Source: Rhodamnia argentea
Lineage: Eukaryota; Streptophyta; Magnoliopsida; Myrtales; Myrtaceae
Assembly: GCF_020921035.1 (NCBI RefSeq)
Contig: NC_063152.1
Coordinates: 31,805,903-31,869,902 of the forward strand
Reading direction: 5' to 3'
DNA length: 64,000 nt
The position numbers and the translations under genes were made by a program. The notes under the pieces are model-generated. The model searched no databases, was not told the DNA's origin, and was given only the letters and a program-made list of their open reading frames with translations. Shown piece by piece: positions 41,675-53,192 of this stretch; positions within the stretch are counted from its first letter, which is position 1; the number at the start of each line of letters is the position of its first letter.

Positions 41675-43185
41675 TCTCAAATCCCCCTCTAATAGGCTGC
41701 AGCAATAACTCACAGTGGCAAAACTGCAACGAAAGAATTAATCATCACCTTATTTGGTTCATTCAAAACTCACGGTAAATGCAAATAAATCTATGCACAC
41801 TGCTATGCCTCTAGAAGTAATAGTCCTGATTTTGCTGGGATTCTCACGCTATCATTCTCATGAGACATAGGGACTAATAAATTTCCTCAGACTTGACAAA
41901 CTTAAATATATCTCAGTAACGGCAGTGGATAGCATTCCAAATAAATCGCTTTCTGAGCAAGGTATTGAATCGATGAATTTAAACTAAGCACGTTAGAACT
42001 ATAAGAAGCTAAAGGTACAAAGAGGTATATTTGGAGTGATTTTCACCTTAACACGTAAATTATCAGTCAAAGCCTTCCCGTTGTGGCATTGCATCTGCCA
42101 ACAGTCCCTCCAATCGAAAAGAACCAGAGCAAGCAGCTTAATGATGGACTCCTGGAGTTTTAAGGAACAAAAGAGTCACTCTTTTACGGTCATATATAAT
42201 TGACAAACGATCAGGCGATCACAAATAAGATGCAGGCTGCCATCATAAGAAACTAACCACATGGCAAAAAGAAGTTTGGAACACAAACAACTTATGAGCT
42301 ATAAGTTCACCAATTCCAACTAGTTGAACCAATCGATCCCTGATTTTGCTCAGGCCATATCATGCCACCATAGTTCACAATCTACACTGAAGCTCCATTT
42401 TCTCATCAAAGAAGCTACAGAGTCACGGGCACTGCTACGGTACACTGCGTGTGCTGTATGACATTACTACGTGTCCTTATCAAGTACAAGAACGTCGTAA
42501 CACATTCATAAAATTGTTTTACGAGAGTGACATGGTTAGTTGTAAGCATGTCTATGTACATCAGAAATCCCACTGAGTCACCTACGACTCAGAATTAAAA
42601 AAGGTATTGTGGGTGAATGTATTGAGTCTTAAATTGACGACAGAATGTGCGAACAGAATGGAAAGTCATGGGCTTGAGAAAACCAGTTTCCTCTTCGTAC
42701 CCGCTCATTTTTGGGCAAGCAAAGAGACATTTGAAAACAAAGGCATCATCATTCAAAAACCCAGAAGGGAAAAGGTCGAATGAACTCCGTAGGAAATGGC
42801 GACCGAACGCAATGCGAAAGAATCGGAGAATCCAAAGAACCTGGAGAAGCTCGACTCGCTACGAGCCGAAGCCAGCGCCTCCGCAGCTCGGCGATTCATT
42901 TCCCTTTTTTTCCCGAGAAAATCAGGAAGCCGGGGACTCTTTGCGGGAAAATCAGGGTTTAAGGAGCGTGGGTTTATGTAGAAAGCTCGGATTATGCTCC
43001 GCGACAGCGCGAATTTGAAAGATGCTCCGCAAGCCGGGGATGGAAATTGCTGGGAAGATTCGTGTGTTGGCGCGTCTACCGTATGGATTTGGCCCCGCGC
43101 GGAGAGGTAGCTTCCATCGGATGCGTCTGAGCGCAGCTTCATCCACCATCCGGTGCGACCCCAAATTGGTTGTAATAAATTTACT
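41140..43185. repeat. Left arm of large inverted duplication
   Basis: This segment, carrying the carrier gene's 5' coding part and its upstream leader, matches 44340-46025 in opposite orientation. Corresponding points include AAATGGCGACCGAA (42794) with its copy on the minus strand at about 44640, TAGCTTCTTTGATGAG (minus strand here, about 42412) with 45261-45276, and carrier exon 1 (41250-41700) with 45690-45930. Confidence 0.85.
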
Positions 43186-44339
43186 CAAATTAATTTTTTT
43201 TTATCATTTTTTAAGATCGAAATTTCTTTTGTCATAAAAAAAAATCAAAACTAGTAAATCTGTAATAAATTTACTCTACAGTAAAATTTAATGGTGCCAC
43301 GTGCATAAAATTTAATGAAAATTAACAAAGGATAAATTTGTCACATGTGTACTAATTTGAGGTTTTTTGTGATAAAAAATTAATTTGGAGTAAATTTGTC
43401 ACTGGTATACCTAACTTTTGTTCTGTCTCTTTCTAGAGAGGAGAAGTTGAACCTCGCATCTATGATGCTAGCGTCCCACCTTCAATCCCTTACCAGCATA
43501 GGCGAGCGAAATATTTTTTTTTTTGTCAAAATTTCATATCTCATGCGTTTTGAATGCAGAGTTCTTGAAACTTTTGTAACACGTGAATGTTGAAGCATAA
43601 ATTTACGTATAATTTTTCTTAGTTAAAAGTATTTCGAAGTTTTAGGGAGAGAAGGAAATATAGTTTATGCTATAGTTATCACGGAACGGACAATGAAATC
43701 TATATTCATCGCATTATTACTATAGGAGTCTTAGACAAGCAAAGAAATTTAATTTTCAAGAAGATACTGAAGTGTACACATAATTACCAACATACATGAC
43801 CGTTAAGAAAGGTCTTCACCTTTTCTGTCGTTAGAACACCCAAAAACTCTCACGACATACAAAATTCGACACGCAAATTTACGTCGAACTTTCTTTGTTA
43901 TTTTTCGCGATTTATATAATGTTTCAAATTTTGATAGGTTAGTAACAAGTTAACTTAAGCGTAAATAAACATGCTCTAAAGACTTTATTGGAAAAAAAAC
44001 CTACACCACAGTTGATCTTTCGCATGTGCAATTGTAATCAAACGTTGAATTTAAAAATAAAACATTGCTTCTTGTCACTATACTTTTACGCATTTTTCTA
44101 ATCATGTTTGTGTCTAATTTGTCCAATTAAGGCCTTTAATTTTCACAGATTTTTTGTAACTAAACCTTTTTGACGCCAAATTTGACCAAATTCACCTGAC
44201 ATGGCGGTCGATCGGCTCAAAAGCACGACGTGAATAAAATATGTGGATGCCCATTTGGATCTGTATGGAAAATTTAAATAAATATAGATATAACGTGAAT
44301 AAAATCTAATCGTGTGAATAAATATAGATATAATTTAAA
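41675..44339. other. Carrier 5' region and spacer of the inverted duplication
   Basis: 41675-42780 is probably leader, intron and promoter of the carrier gene. 42780-43180 is a GC-richer island with overlapping short frames in both directions; the frames are not kept between the two duplicate copies, so I treat it as non-coding leader or promoter. 43190-44340 is AT-rich spacer with a dispersed repeat (43260-43430) and a foldback-arm-like stretch (44085-44225). Confidence 0.55.
43260..43430 (+). repeat. Dispersed repeat with TTTGTCAC(ATG) motif
   Basis: Contains two diverged units with AAATTTGTCACATGTGTAC and GTAAATTTGTCACTGGTATAC, each near a GAGGTTTTTTGTG-like stretch. Related sequence is at 44750-44935 on the same strand and 63480-63660 on the other. 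Confidence 0.55.
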
Positions 44340-44749
44340 TTTGTTTGGGCACCAATTGCCCGAAAAATCTACGCGCGGACGCATCCGGTCGAGCTCCTCT
44401 CGCGCGATGCCAAATCCATACGGCAGACGCGCCAACACACGAATTTTCCTGGCAATTTCCAGCACACACTCATTAAACCCTGATTTTCCCGCACAAGCAC
44501 CAAAACTCTCTGATTTTCTCGGGAAAAAGACATGAACCGGGGAGCTCCGGTGGCGCTGCCGCTCCCGCTCGTGACGGCGAGTCCGGCCTGTCCAGTTTTT
44601 TTGGATTCTCTGTTTCTCTTCAGTGCTTCGGTCGCCATTTCCTACATAATTCATTCGCTTTTTTTTTTTCCCTCTTTTGGGTTTGGATTAATAAGAAGAA
44701 AAAACTTGTACGTCTATCCACCGACACGTGTCATTTAACTCAACAATTT

Positions 44750-44935
44750 GACGGTAAAATTCAACGAAAACTAATGGAGGACACATGTGCCGGTTGGGAT
44801 TTTTGGTGGTTAAAAAATTAATTCTTGGTGAATTTGTCATAAACCAGTTTGGGATTTTTTGTGCCCAAAAAATTAGTTTATGGTAAAGTTATCACATGTG
44901 TACCGGTTTAAAATTTTTCGAGTTATTAACTCTTC
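44750..44935 (+). repeat. Dispersed repeat with TTTGTCAC(ATG) motif, second copy
   Basis: Three diverged units with CACATGTG(C/T)(A/C)C, GGTTTGGGATTTTT and TTAATT(C/T)TTGGTGAATTTG. It interrupts the right arm of the inverted duplication, so insertion or expansion followed the duplication. Confidence 0.55.
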
Positions 44936-45701
44936 GGATGTTTGAATGATGATGCATTTATTTCAAAATTTCACTTTGCTTGCAAAGAAGTTAGCGGACA
45001 AGAAGAGGAAGCTGGTTCTGTCGTCAATTTGAGACTCAATACATTCACATTCACCCACAGGAACTTCTTTAAAGGACCGCTCTGGCAATGGAGATTGCAA
45101 AGTTACAGACGAGACGGCCCAAGCGGGAATTTCTAAGGTACACTACACTCGCTCACAGCGACCCGTCATGACATCAGGAAACAATTCTACGACGTGCTAC
45201 GATGTTTGCGTTCTTAATGACGACGATACCCGGTAATGCCGTGGAGGTGCCAGCGACTCGGTAGCTTCTTTGATGAGAAAATAGAGCTTTGGGGAGTAAT
45301 CTGCTTCGACGTGCTCCGGTTCTTTTCAATTGGAGGGACTGTTGGAAGATGCAACGCCACAATGAGAAGGCTTCGACTAATTATATTTCTAACCTGCAGA
45401 GTTTGAATACGTCGATTCAATACCTTGATACGAAAGCAATTCATTTGGAATGCAATTATAGAGATATACTTAAGTTTATCAAGTCTGAGGGATTTTGTTA
45501 GTCTTCATGTAGACCGGGAATGATAGCATGAGAATCCCAGCAAAATCAGGACTACTACTTCCAGAGGCATAGCGGTGTGCGTATGTTTATTCTACTGCGA
45601 GTTTCAAATGAACCAAGTGAGGTGATCGTAAATTCTTCTCTTGCAGCTTCGCCTCTGTGAGTTATCGCTGTAGCATCTGCCTCCTGTAGGGGGATCTGAG
45701 A

Positions 45702-46025
45702 TTGTCTACAAGTCAGACCAGTAAAACCCCTAGGAGGAGTCGAACTTAAGTTACAAAGACTGTCAGGCGAGCAGGTAGATATCCTGCATAACACGAAATG
45801 GCAAGTAAATGGCACTGGCAGTACATCTACTTTGCCTAAATGTAGTCATTCCGACACCAACTTAACAGAGATCCGGCAACTGAACCTAGACATTCTTAGG
45901 ACAACTCGGTTGCTTGAATTTAACGGGGTGAGCTCTGGTCAGTATTGATCACTGGTTCAGCGTCCTAGGATCTAGGGATGGGAAAGGGATTCCATGTTTA
46001 GGGATCTCGTCTGGGCTGGGACTTC
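45702..46025 (+). pseudogene. Carrier-gene pseudogene fragment
   Basis: Matches the first third of exon 1 of the mitochondrial carrier gene. The start codon is TTG (45702-45704) where the intact gene has ATG, the frame stops within about 20 codons, and an internal block is deleted between about 45760 and 45765. Recognisable matches are CTAAATGTAGTCATTC, GACACCAACTTAACAGA and CAACTGAACCTAGACATTC. The carrier domain itself is absent. Confidence 0.88.
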
Positions 46026-46330
46026 GTTGTGAAGACGATAGAGACGTACGATAGGCTAGGATGCGCGTCAAGCCAAGGATAGGACAACCTGGTGCCCCTT
46101 TAAGCCCTCCACTGCCTGCAACTTGCAGATGGCCTCGGCCTTCATATGGTGAAGAAGAGTGCGGGATCGAGACTCCCTTCCTCGATGGCTCTCGAATCCG
46201 GAAGAACCAAGGGTTCGATTGACTTCTTCGCAATCAATTTTTACAGCATCCTAGCTAATACTAGCAGAGATGCGTGTTACGTTTATGCAGCGTGACGAGA
46301 TTTCTTGGGCATGAAGGAGTGGATCGAAAA

Positions 46331-46497
46331 GTGAGCATGTGGTCTTTCCAGGAAGTCCTCGAGCTGTTGGACCGCTACGAGGCGGGTTTCGGCTTGTACC
46401 ACCTGGACTGGGACGATCCTGAGCTGAGAAGGTACCCCGAATCTCTCAGCTCGGCGGTACTCGCACATTCTGAAGGGAGGGATCTTCGACTGTAATG
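46331..46497 (+). pseudogene. GH1 beta-glucosidase last-exon fragment, frameshifted
   Basis: Translation VSMWSFQEVLELLDRYEAGF followed by GLYHLDWDDPELRRYP matches the C-terminal GH1 signature (W-S-F-L-D...ELL-x-Y-x-x-x-F-G-L-Y-x-V-D). After RYPESLSS the family's WYSHFLKG sequence continues only in the next frame (TACTCGCACATTCTGAAGGG at 46457), so a frameshift is present. No other exon of a beta-glucosidase is visible nearby. I infer a relic of a BGLU11-like gene. Confidence 0.75.
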
Positions 46498-49002
46498 CAT
46501 CTGTTCAACGCCTTCGAGCGAAATAATGTTATGTAATATATGATCAGCCAAATCAGTTTACACGCGATTGCTGAAGGCGTAATTGCTCTTCCGCCGATTT
46601 TCCTTGCTTATGCAGAAAATCATGTTTTTCTTAGTACTTATCAAAAAGTCTACATCTTTATTGAACTCTAGGAGTACCACTTTCTCAGTTTGGCTTCTCA
46701 AACCAAATTAGAGACCAATAATTCAACCTTAAAGGTAACATGAGAGCCGTCATAACCAATTAGAAGCCTTTCTGAACTGCAATGTGCACAAACAAGGCAA
46801 AGAACAGCACAATCTCATTAGATACGGTCTTTATTTTCCCACATCTGTACATTTGCAATCCGGGCCATCTCGTGCATCAATTTGGGTCGGGTTTTCACCA
46901 ACGGGCTCAAACTCGAGAACACGAATTCCACATGCTCTCTAAGAGGCTCACCTTTCTGCAGCTTAGTAGAGATGCTGTGACAAAATTCAGGCCAAAAATA
47001 GCCTGAACACTATCATGGTATCATCAGTGTGTGGCAGAAAGTAAATGCTGCGTAGCAAAAGTTTTCTTGGCAAGCCTTCAGCGGATAAAACTCCAATTGC
47101 AATTTGCCCATTTCTTGAATGGAAAGCCTTTTTGTCTCCTCTATTTAAGAAACTTACCGATGTATATATTATCAACTTGAAAAAGTAGTATCCTAAGTTT
47201 CCCAAATATGTTCTTGGCAATTGAGATTTGAGAGCCTCGGCCATGGCCATGGCCATGGCTTCGGCCATCAACGCGGACGAAGCAGAGATCGTTTTCGCCC
47301 CTCCATCTACCAGCCGTCCCCGACGAGTCACGGAGCAGCAGGCTGCCCCCCCTCCTTCCGTCGCTTTAGGATGAGAGCTCCGTAGACATCAACAATAAAG
47401 GTGCGGCCTTTAGTGGTTTCCGAGCTATTTCTGTCACCGCTCCTCTCGATTTGCACTGTAGTTGCTTTGATTTGCCTTCTTTTTTCAGTGAATTTAGGGC
47501 TGAATCCTTAACTTTTTTCGGATTTGGTGCATTGAAATTGGATTTTGGCGATGATAATCGAATTGGACTGAAAAATGACTTACCCAACGCAAATGAGGCA
47601 TGAGCTAGTTATTCACAAGGCCGAGCTTGTCTAGAAACTGAGAAAACGGAATCTTGAACTCGCGATCGATGGTGTGTGAAAATAGAGAAAGCTCTCGTGT
47701 GATCTTTTTTACGTCAAATAGTCTTGAGTCACTGAATATGCGTGGAATGACACATTAATATTTAACAGCATTATTAGATGAAAACTCAACAGGGTCAAAT
47801 TTGCGTATCGACTGATAAGTTGAGACGAAAAAAAAGTTTTGAAAAAAAAAACTTGATATTTAAATTAAAAATCAATGCCTTTTAATGTTTTAATTAGTTC
47901 CAATCCCAATTTTTGCGAATCAAATTTAATGAGCTCGGTTCAGTATGGATAGCTTTCTTTTTTCTTTTTACGAATGATTCGCATTTTGGGCTCCTACGAC
48001 AATATTTCTAAAGTAGAATTTTCGTTCAAGAAGTGTTTTTGAAACAGCAAACCGTTTAGTTACGTGATTTCATTTTTTCACTTCTGGGTTATTTTTTTGT
48101 TTGCTCTGGAAATAGTTTTCGAGCCACTTGAAGGACTTCTATTTAAAATTAGAAAAATTAACTTCTGATTAAAAAATTAATTTTTGATTAAAAGTTAATT
48201 TCTAGAGCAGAAGTAGCGCTTTTAAACTATTTTTCCCAGGCCCGAAAAATAAGTCTCGGATGGATCACATATTCTAACCATTTTTCCAAAACCCACCCTC
48301 ACATATTTGAACTCCTTTTTTTCACGGGCTCGGATTCGCGAGTTAGGGCCTCCTCTTCGCTTCGTTTTCACTTCTTCGACGAAGTCGTCGTTTCCTCCTC
48401 CTCCTCCGCCTCCTTCTACGCCGAGGAAGCTGCTGCATCCACAGCCGACGTGCCTCCGCCGACTGCTGCATCCATTTGGTAAGCTAGATCTCAAGCTTGC
48501 TGCATCCACGGTGAGGTACGACTCCATGGAAGCTTGAAGTCGTATCTAGCCATTTGCGACGACAATTCTTGTTCTGCGTAACCATTCGATGCCTCATCGT
48601 TGCAGCTTGGCCTCGCTTCTTTGCCGATCAGCCCCTTCGCGCGACGCGCAACTGTATCAGGGGGCGACACGCTCAAGAATCAGCCAACCCCGACCAGACA
48701 AGTCTTAACAAAATACCCAGAAGCTCTCATCAGGTACCTCTCGCTCTTCAGGCCCCGACAGAATCGTGGGAAATTCCCCGCGGTCCCTGTTCATCGCCCT
48801 TATTCGGTTTTGTACTCCAAGTTTCCAATTCTCTCGTTCCGTGTGTTGGGTTTCAACCGCGGGTTGCGCGTTGAAACCCTAGATTGATCTTCGTCCACGG
48901 CAAATTTTGGGTGTTGCAAAGTCGTAGCTTTAGCGTTTCTGTTTGGTTGACTTTTTTGGGGGGGCTTAAAAGGCAAAGGAGTATGGTGGAGCCAGGGCTT
49001 CT
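46498..49002. other. Intergenic region, no firm gene
   Basis: A minus-strand open stretch at 47366-47587 (NFNAPNPKKVKDSALNSLKK) and another at 46987-47331 are protein-like in composition, but I recognise neither. 48220-48890 has a proline/serine-rich frame and CG-rich DNA and could be a leader. A CCATGG run lies at 47240-47256. Confidence 0.4.
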
Positions 49003-49900
49003 ATGGCTTTGCCAGAAACCCTAATTCCCGCGGGGTTTTCGATGGGATTTGCGCCGCGGTCTTATTATTCCTGTTTAATACGCAAGATAAATTCAGTAGA
49101 GGTCCCTATTCGGGGAATTCACCTTTGGTCCTGCCTCCATATTGGCACTCAAAAGGTTTTGCTGATCAAGGTAATACACGGAAAGTTTGCCGAAGTTAAT
49201 GCTTCCGGGTCAAATGGTACTGTGCGTGTTGAAGAGTCCATTGGTAGTAATTTGACCGTGAAGGATCCTAAAATATGTGTTGGTTTAAATGAGCACAAAG
49301 GTTTTAAGAGCAAGTGTGAGTATCTGATCGCCAATCCTGAGTGTGACTCTGGTGGGTTGTTCGATCACCTTTCATTCTTTTACTGTGGTTGTGAGAAATT
49401 CACGGGTGTGGGGTATGCCGTGCCGGCATTGTGGCTGACCACTCTGTTTTACTTGTCCGGCGACACTGAATTAGATTACTTCTCTTGTAGTTTGGAGAAG
49501 CTTTCTAGTCTTCTGAAGTTGCCACCCACAGCTGCAGGGGTTTCTCTGCTTCCACTTGTTAATGGACCTGATTGTGTTTGCTAGCATTGCTGCATTCATG
49601 GGGAAAGATGCAGGGGAGGTGGGTCTTAATAGGCTGTTGGGTGGTGCTGTTTTTGTTACTCGTGTTGTCGTGGGGGCTGTTTCTTTCTCTGTAGCAGAAA
49701 AGAGGGTTCAGATTGATAGGAGGTGTTTAACAGAGATATATCATTCTTCCTGTTCACTTTGATGTGCCTTGGTATGATTTTGATTGTTGGGGAGGTCAAT
49801 GTTGGGTTGCTATTGCATTTTTTTCCATATATGGGCTTTATGCGTTCGCAGTCGCTGCCAATTAGATGCTGAGGAAACAAGCCAGGAAATTAACGCTCTT
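49003..49900 (+). pseudogene. Cation/calcium exchanger (CCX1-like) pseudogene
   Basis: CCX proteins are membrane cation exchangers of the CaCA superfamily. The frame from 49003 contains CEYLIANPECDSGGLFDHLS and GCEKFTGVGYAVPALWLTTL, both typical of plant CCX. It breaks inside the alpha-1 repeat: the ion-site motif GNGAPD reads VNGPD, followed by a stop at 49582-49584. Homology resumes in another frame ([20 protein letters not shown], 49571 on) and shifts again near 49728. The second half of the protein, including the alpha-2 repeat, is missing. The known genes are mostly intronless, so lack of introns here does not show retroposition. Confidence 0.85.
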
Positions 49901-50730
49901 GCTGGTCTGGGAGTTTCCATGTTCTTGTATTATTATTTAAGCGTACTGTAAAAAAAAAAAACAAACTCTCAAATTGTGTGATGGAATATTCTCATTTTTT
50001 AATACCTTGAGACTTAGTTTCTTTTTATCATACTTATTTCTTTTATTTCCTTGATTTTCGTCTATTTTTTTGCTTAATTTTGTTCCATGGACAACGAACT
50101 TGACGCAGGTTAGAAGAGTACTTATAAGCAAATGTTATTTTCATGCCAATGGTTAGCTGACCAGAATTTCTCTCATCAAGAGTTTTTTATAAGCAGTTCA
50201 ATTTATTACATTCTATTTTATTTATTGATTTTTTATTGTTTAATTTACTTTTTTAATTTTAATGTGAATTTTACCGAGTAACATATACACGTGAAGAGCT
50301 TAAAGTGGGTTAAATGGGTGGTATGGGTTTTCCTAGATTGGGTCAAATATTAATGTGTTATTGTAATTAATATATGGGTTGGGTGGGATTAGGTTGGCTA
50401 TGGGTCATCAATTTTACATCTTATGGAAATGGGTCAAAACAGGTTAAATCGGTCAATATGGGTCGGATCATTTTCCGACCATTTGACGGCCGTAAGCATA
50501 GGTAGCCTTCCTCTTCCCCGAGCTAGGGTTTACTTCAATTTCTTATTTTGTTGAAAATAAGGTTCATTTGCTGTATTAGCTCCTGTATATTTATAGATTT
50601 TTTCTTTCATTGCGCACAGAACAGCTGTGATTGAGGCATAAGTTGGTCCTGGAGGAGTCGTACCACAAAGTGGTCTGCTGGTCATAATAGTTTTCTCTTG
50701 TTCATATTGTGCCATACAATATACGCAACA
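49901..50730. other. AT-rich spacer and MFAP1 leader
   Basis: AT-rich DNA, including a stretch at 50310-50480 with repeated GGGTCAAAT and TGGGTTGG motifs, then the 5' leader of MFAP1. No gene is supported. Confidence 0.5.
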
Positions 50731-52616
50731 ATGTCGGTGACAGCAGGAGTGAGTGACACTGTAATTGCCGTTAGGGATAAACTTAGGGGTAAAATTGGAC
50801 AGACTAAGGTTAAAAGGTATTGGCCTGGTAAAGTTCCGGAGTGGGCAGATGAAGCTGATGAAGAAGGGGATATGAGGATGGCCAGGGTAGTTGCCCTGGA
50901 GAAAGCTTTCCCTACTCATGAAGATTCAGGTATTAGCAAGAAAGATGATCCCAGGTTGAGGCGTTTGGCCGAGAACAAAATAGATAATCGTGATGAAATT
51001 AGGGCTGATCACCGTCGCATTCGGCAAGCTGAGATTGTTTCTACCATAGAAGAGGAAAACAGAAGACGGGAGGGTCTAGAAGCGGAAGAAGAGGATGCAG
51101 AGGCTTTAGAAGAAAGGAGAAAAAAGATAAGGGAGAAGTTACTTCTGCGGGAACAGGAAGAGGCAGCTGCACTCCTTCCCGAAGAGGAGGAGGAGGAGGA
51201 AGAGGAGGAGGAAGAAGAGGAATCTGAGTATGAGACGGACTCAGAAGAAGATACGAAAGGTATTGCCATGGTGAAACCGGTTTTTGTCGTCAAGTCAGAG
51301 AGGGATACTATAGCTGAAAGACAGCGGCTTGAGGAGGAAGAAAGAGCCCTTGAGGAGCTAGTGAAAAGGAGACAAGAGGAGAGAAAGGCGGAGACGAAGC
51401 AGATTGTGGTTGAGGAGATCAGGAAAGATGAGGAAATTCAAAGGAATCTGGAAATGGAGGCGAACATTGCTGACGTGGAAACTGATGATGAGCTTAACGA
51501 GGCTGAGGAATATGAAGCTTGGAAAGCAAGAGAGATCTCAAGGATCAAGAGGGATAGAGAGGACCGTGAAGCAATGTTGAAGGCGAAGGAAGAGATTGAG
51601 AAGGTGAGAAACATGACAGAGGAGGAAAGGAGGGAGTGGGAAAGAAAGAATCCCAAACCTGCTTCAGCACCAAAGCAGAAGTGGAGGTTCATGCAGAAGT
51701 ATTATCACAAGGGTGCTTTCTTCCAGTCAGAAACCGATGACCGTGCTGGAACAGCTGGATCAGATTACATCTACAACCGCGACTTCTCTGCTCCAACTGG
51801 AGAGGATAAGATGGACAAAACTATTTTGCCCAAAGTCATGCAAGTCAAGCACTTTGGTCGGAGTGGAAGAACAAAGTGGACTCATCTTGTTAACGAAGAT
51901 ACAACTGATTGGAACAATCCGTAAGCTTCACTTATCTATTGATTGTTTCACTCTGACATAGTTCCCTAATTCTCTTCCTTACATCTCTGCACCTTGTGGA
52001 CACCTCTCTTGTTTGCATAATTGAGATTGACGTGCATTCTTAATTGTAATTTGATGACTATGGAGGGTGTCTACAGCAAAGTTAACTGGATCTTATGCTT
52101 GTCGTAATTATTAACTTATATTGTGATCTTTTATGATAAAACTTGCAGCTGTGGACATGAAGCGTGTTGAAATGTACTGGTCTGCTTATTTCTGTTGCAA
52201 GATATTAGGGTTATATTAAATGCTACGGTCTAATGTTCAAGTGGAATTGTACACGAGAACTCATTTGTTGTTCCCGAATTCTTCATCGGAAGAACAAAGT
52301 TCCTTTAGTTGGTCTGGACATTTAAAAAATCAATAACTGCATAGGGAAGTTTGTTTTGGTTCTACTGATGCCATCTTCCTATGGATAGGCAGTCCGTCTT
52401 GTTTCCAGTGCAGTACCTGAGAACGGAAGTTCAAAGAGAACTATTTATTACTGATTCGTGATGCTGATGGGAACTTAATTTGGTGTTTGCTTGTGATGCA
52501 GTTGGACCTACAATGACCCTCTCAGGGCGAAGTACAATGCGAAGATGGCTGGAATGAATGCTCCCATATCGAAACCCAAAGGAAGCAAGAAATTGAAGGA
52601 CTGGGAGTCTCGATGA
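50731..52616 (+). CDS. MFAP1: Microfibrillar-associated protein 1 homologue, spliceosome component
   Basis: Nuclear pre-mRNA splicing factor of the MFAP1 family, a component of the B complex next to Prp38 and the tri-snRNP (family knowledge). Two exons, 50731-51920 and 52502-52616, total 1305 bases and give 434 residues. The start [18 protein letters not shown] follows the family N-terminus; the open frame further upstream lacks ATG. Motifs: [20 protein letters not shown], a long Glu run (about residues 152-167), coiled-coil Arg/Glu-rich helices, and the conserved C-terminal block [53 protein letters not shown]. The Pro-Trp junction (NNP/WTYNDP) is split by the intron. Length is normal and the gene looks intact. 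Confidence 0.97.
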
Positions 52617-53102
52617 GTTGTTGCAGTGCTGAGGAGTACCCATAGGCCAGATTTTCATCGTTAGGTGTTTTGTAGCAGAGAGCATGTGTTTCTAGGCTGA
52701 GGCAGCACTGGATAAGAGGGGTTGAATCTCGAAAGATGCAAATATTGATGCAATCTTCATAGGTGTAAGAAGTCCAGCACGTCAAAATTTGATCAGTTAA
52801 TGATTAGACATGACATATGCATTTGCTGGTGTTATATTAGAATGTCAGAGGACAGTTTCTAAGAGATTGGATTGTGCCCGCCATTTTTCAGTACCTTCCC
52901 GGGCATGTTTATTTATGTCGGTAAAGTCTTGGGAACCAGGGGGGAGAGGCCTAGGAAGCATGTGAAGTGGGGGCTTCCAAGTGTAAAAATAATGCGCTTA
53001 ATTTCCTTATCCAAGATTACTGAAATTTACTGGTTGTTTATAAGCATATTCTTAATGTAAAAATGTAAGTCACCGTGAAAAACTTAACTTTTGGGAATTC
53101 CT

Positions 53103-53107
<5 letters not shown>

Positions 53108-53141
<34 letters not shown>
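53108..53141. repeat. TA microsatellite
   Basis: About 17 TA units, directly followed by a GC-rich inverted repeat. Confidence 0.95.
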
Positions 53142-53142
<1 letters not shown>

Positions 53143-53143
<1 letters not shown>

Positions 53144-53192
53144 AGGCCGGCCCGTATAGGCTCTTTCATGCAATGGATAACGGGCCGGCCTC
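53143..53192. repeat. GC-rich 13-bp inverted repeat
   Basis: GAGGCCGGCCCGT (53143-53155) and ACGGGCCGGCCTC (53180-53192) are exact complements around a 24-base loop. Confidence 0.9.

Larger units (their letters stand above)
44340..46025. repeat. Right arm of large inverted duplication
   Basis: Decayed, rearranged copy of 41140-43185 in opposite orientation. It begins with the GC-rich leader (44345-44660), continues through leader sequence (45240-45620) and ends in the carrier pseudogene. Many substitutions and indels separate the arms, and about 200 bases of carrier exon are missing. Confidence 0.85.

Noticed and set aside
42753-43142. 129-residue minus-strand frame, and plus-strand frames such as MATERNAKESENPKN
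   Set aside because: The duplicate copy at 44345-44660 has indels that are not multiples of three, so no frame is conserved; treated as leader or promoter.
47366-47587. Minus-strand frame with NFNAPNPKKVKDSALNSLKK
   Set aside because: Protein-like but unrecognised, without start context or splice partners; noted only in the intergenic entry.
51009-51293. Minus-strand Ser-rich frame in MFAP1
   Set aside because: A shadow of the poly-Glu codons of MFAP1 on the other strand.
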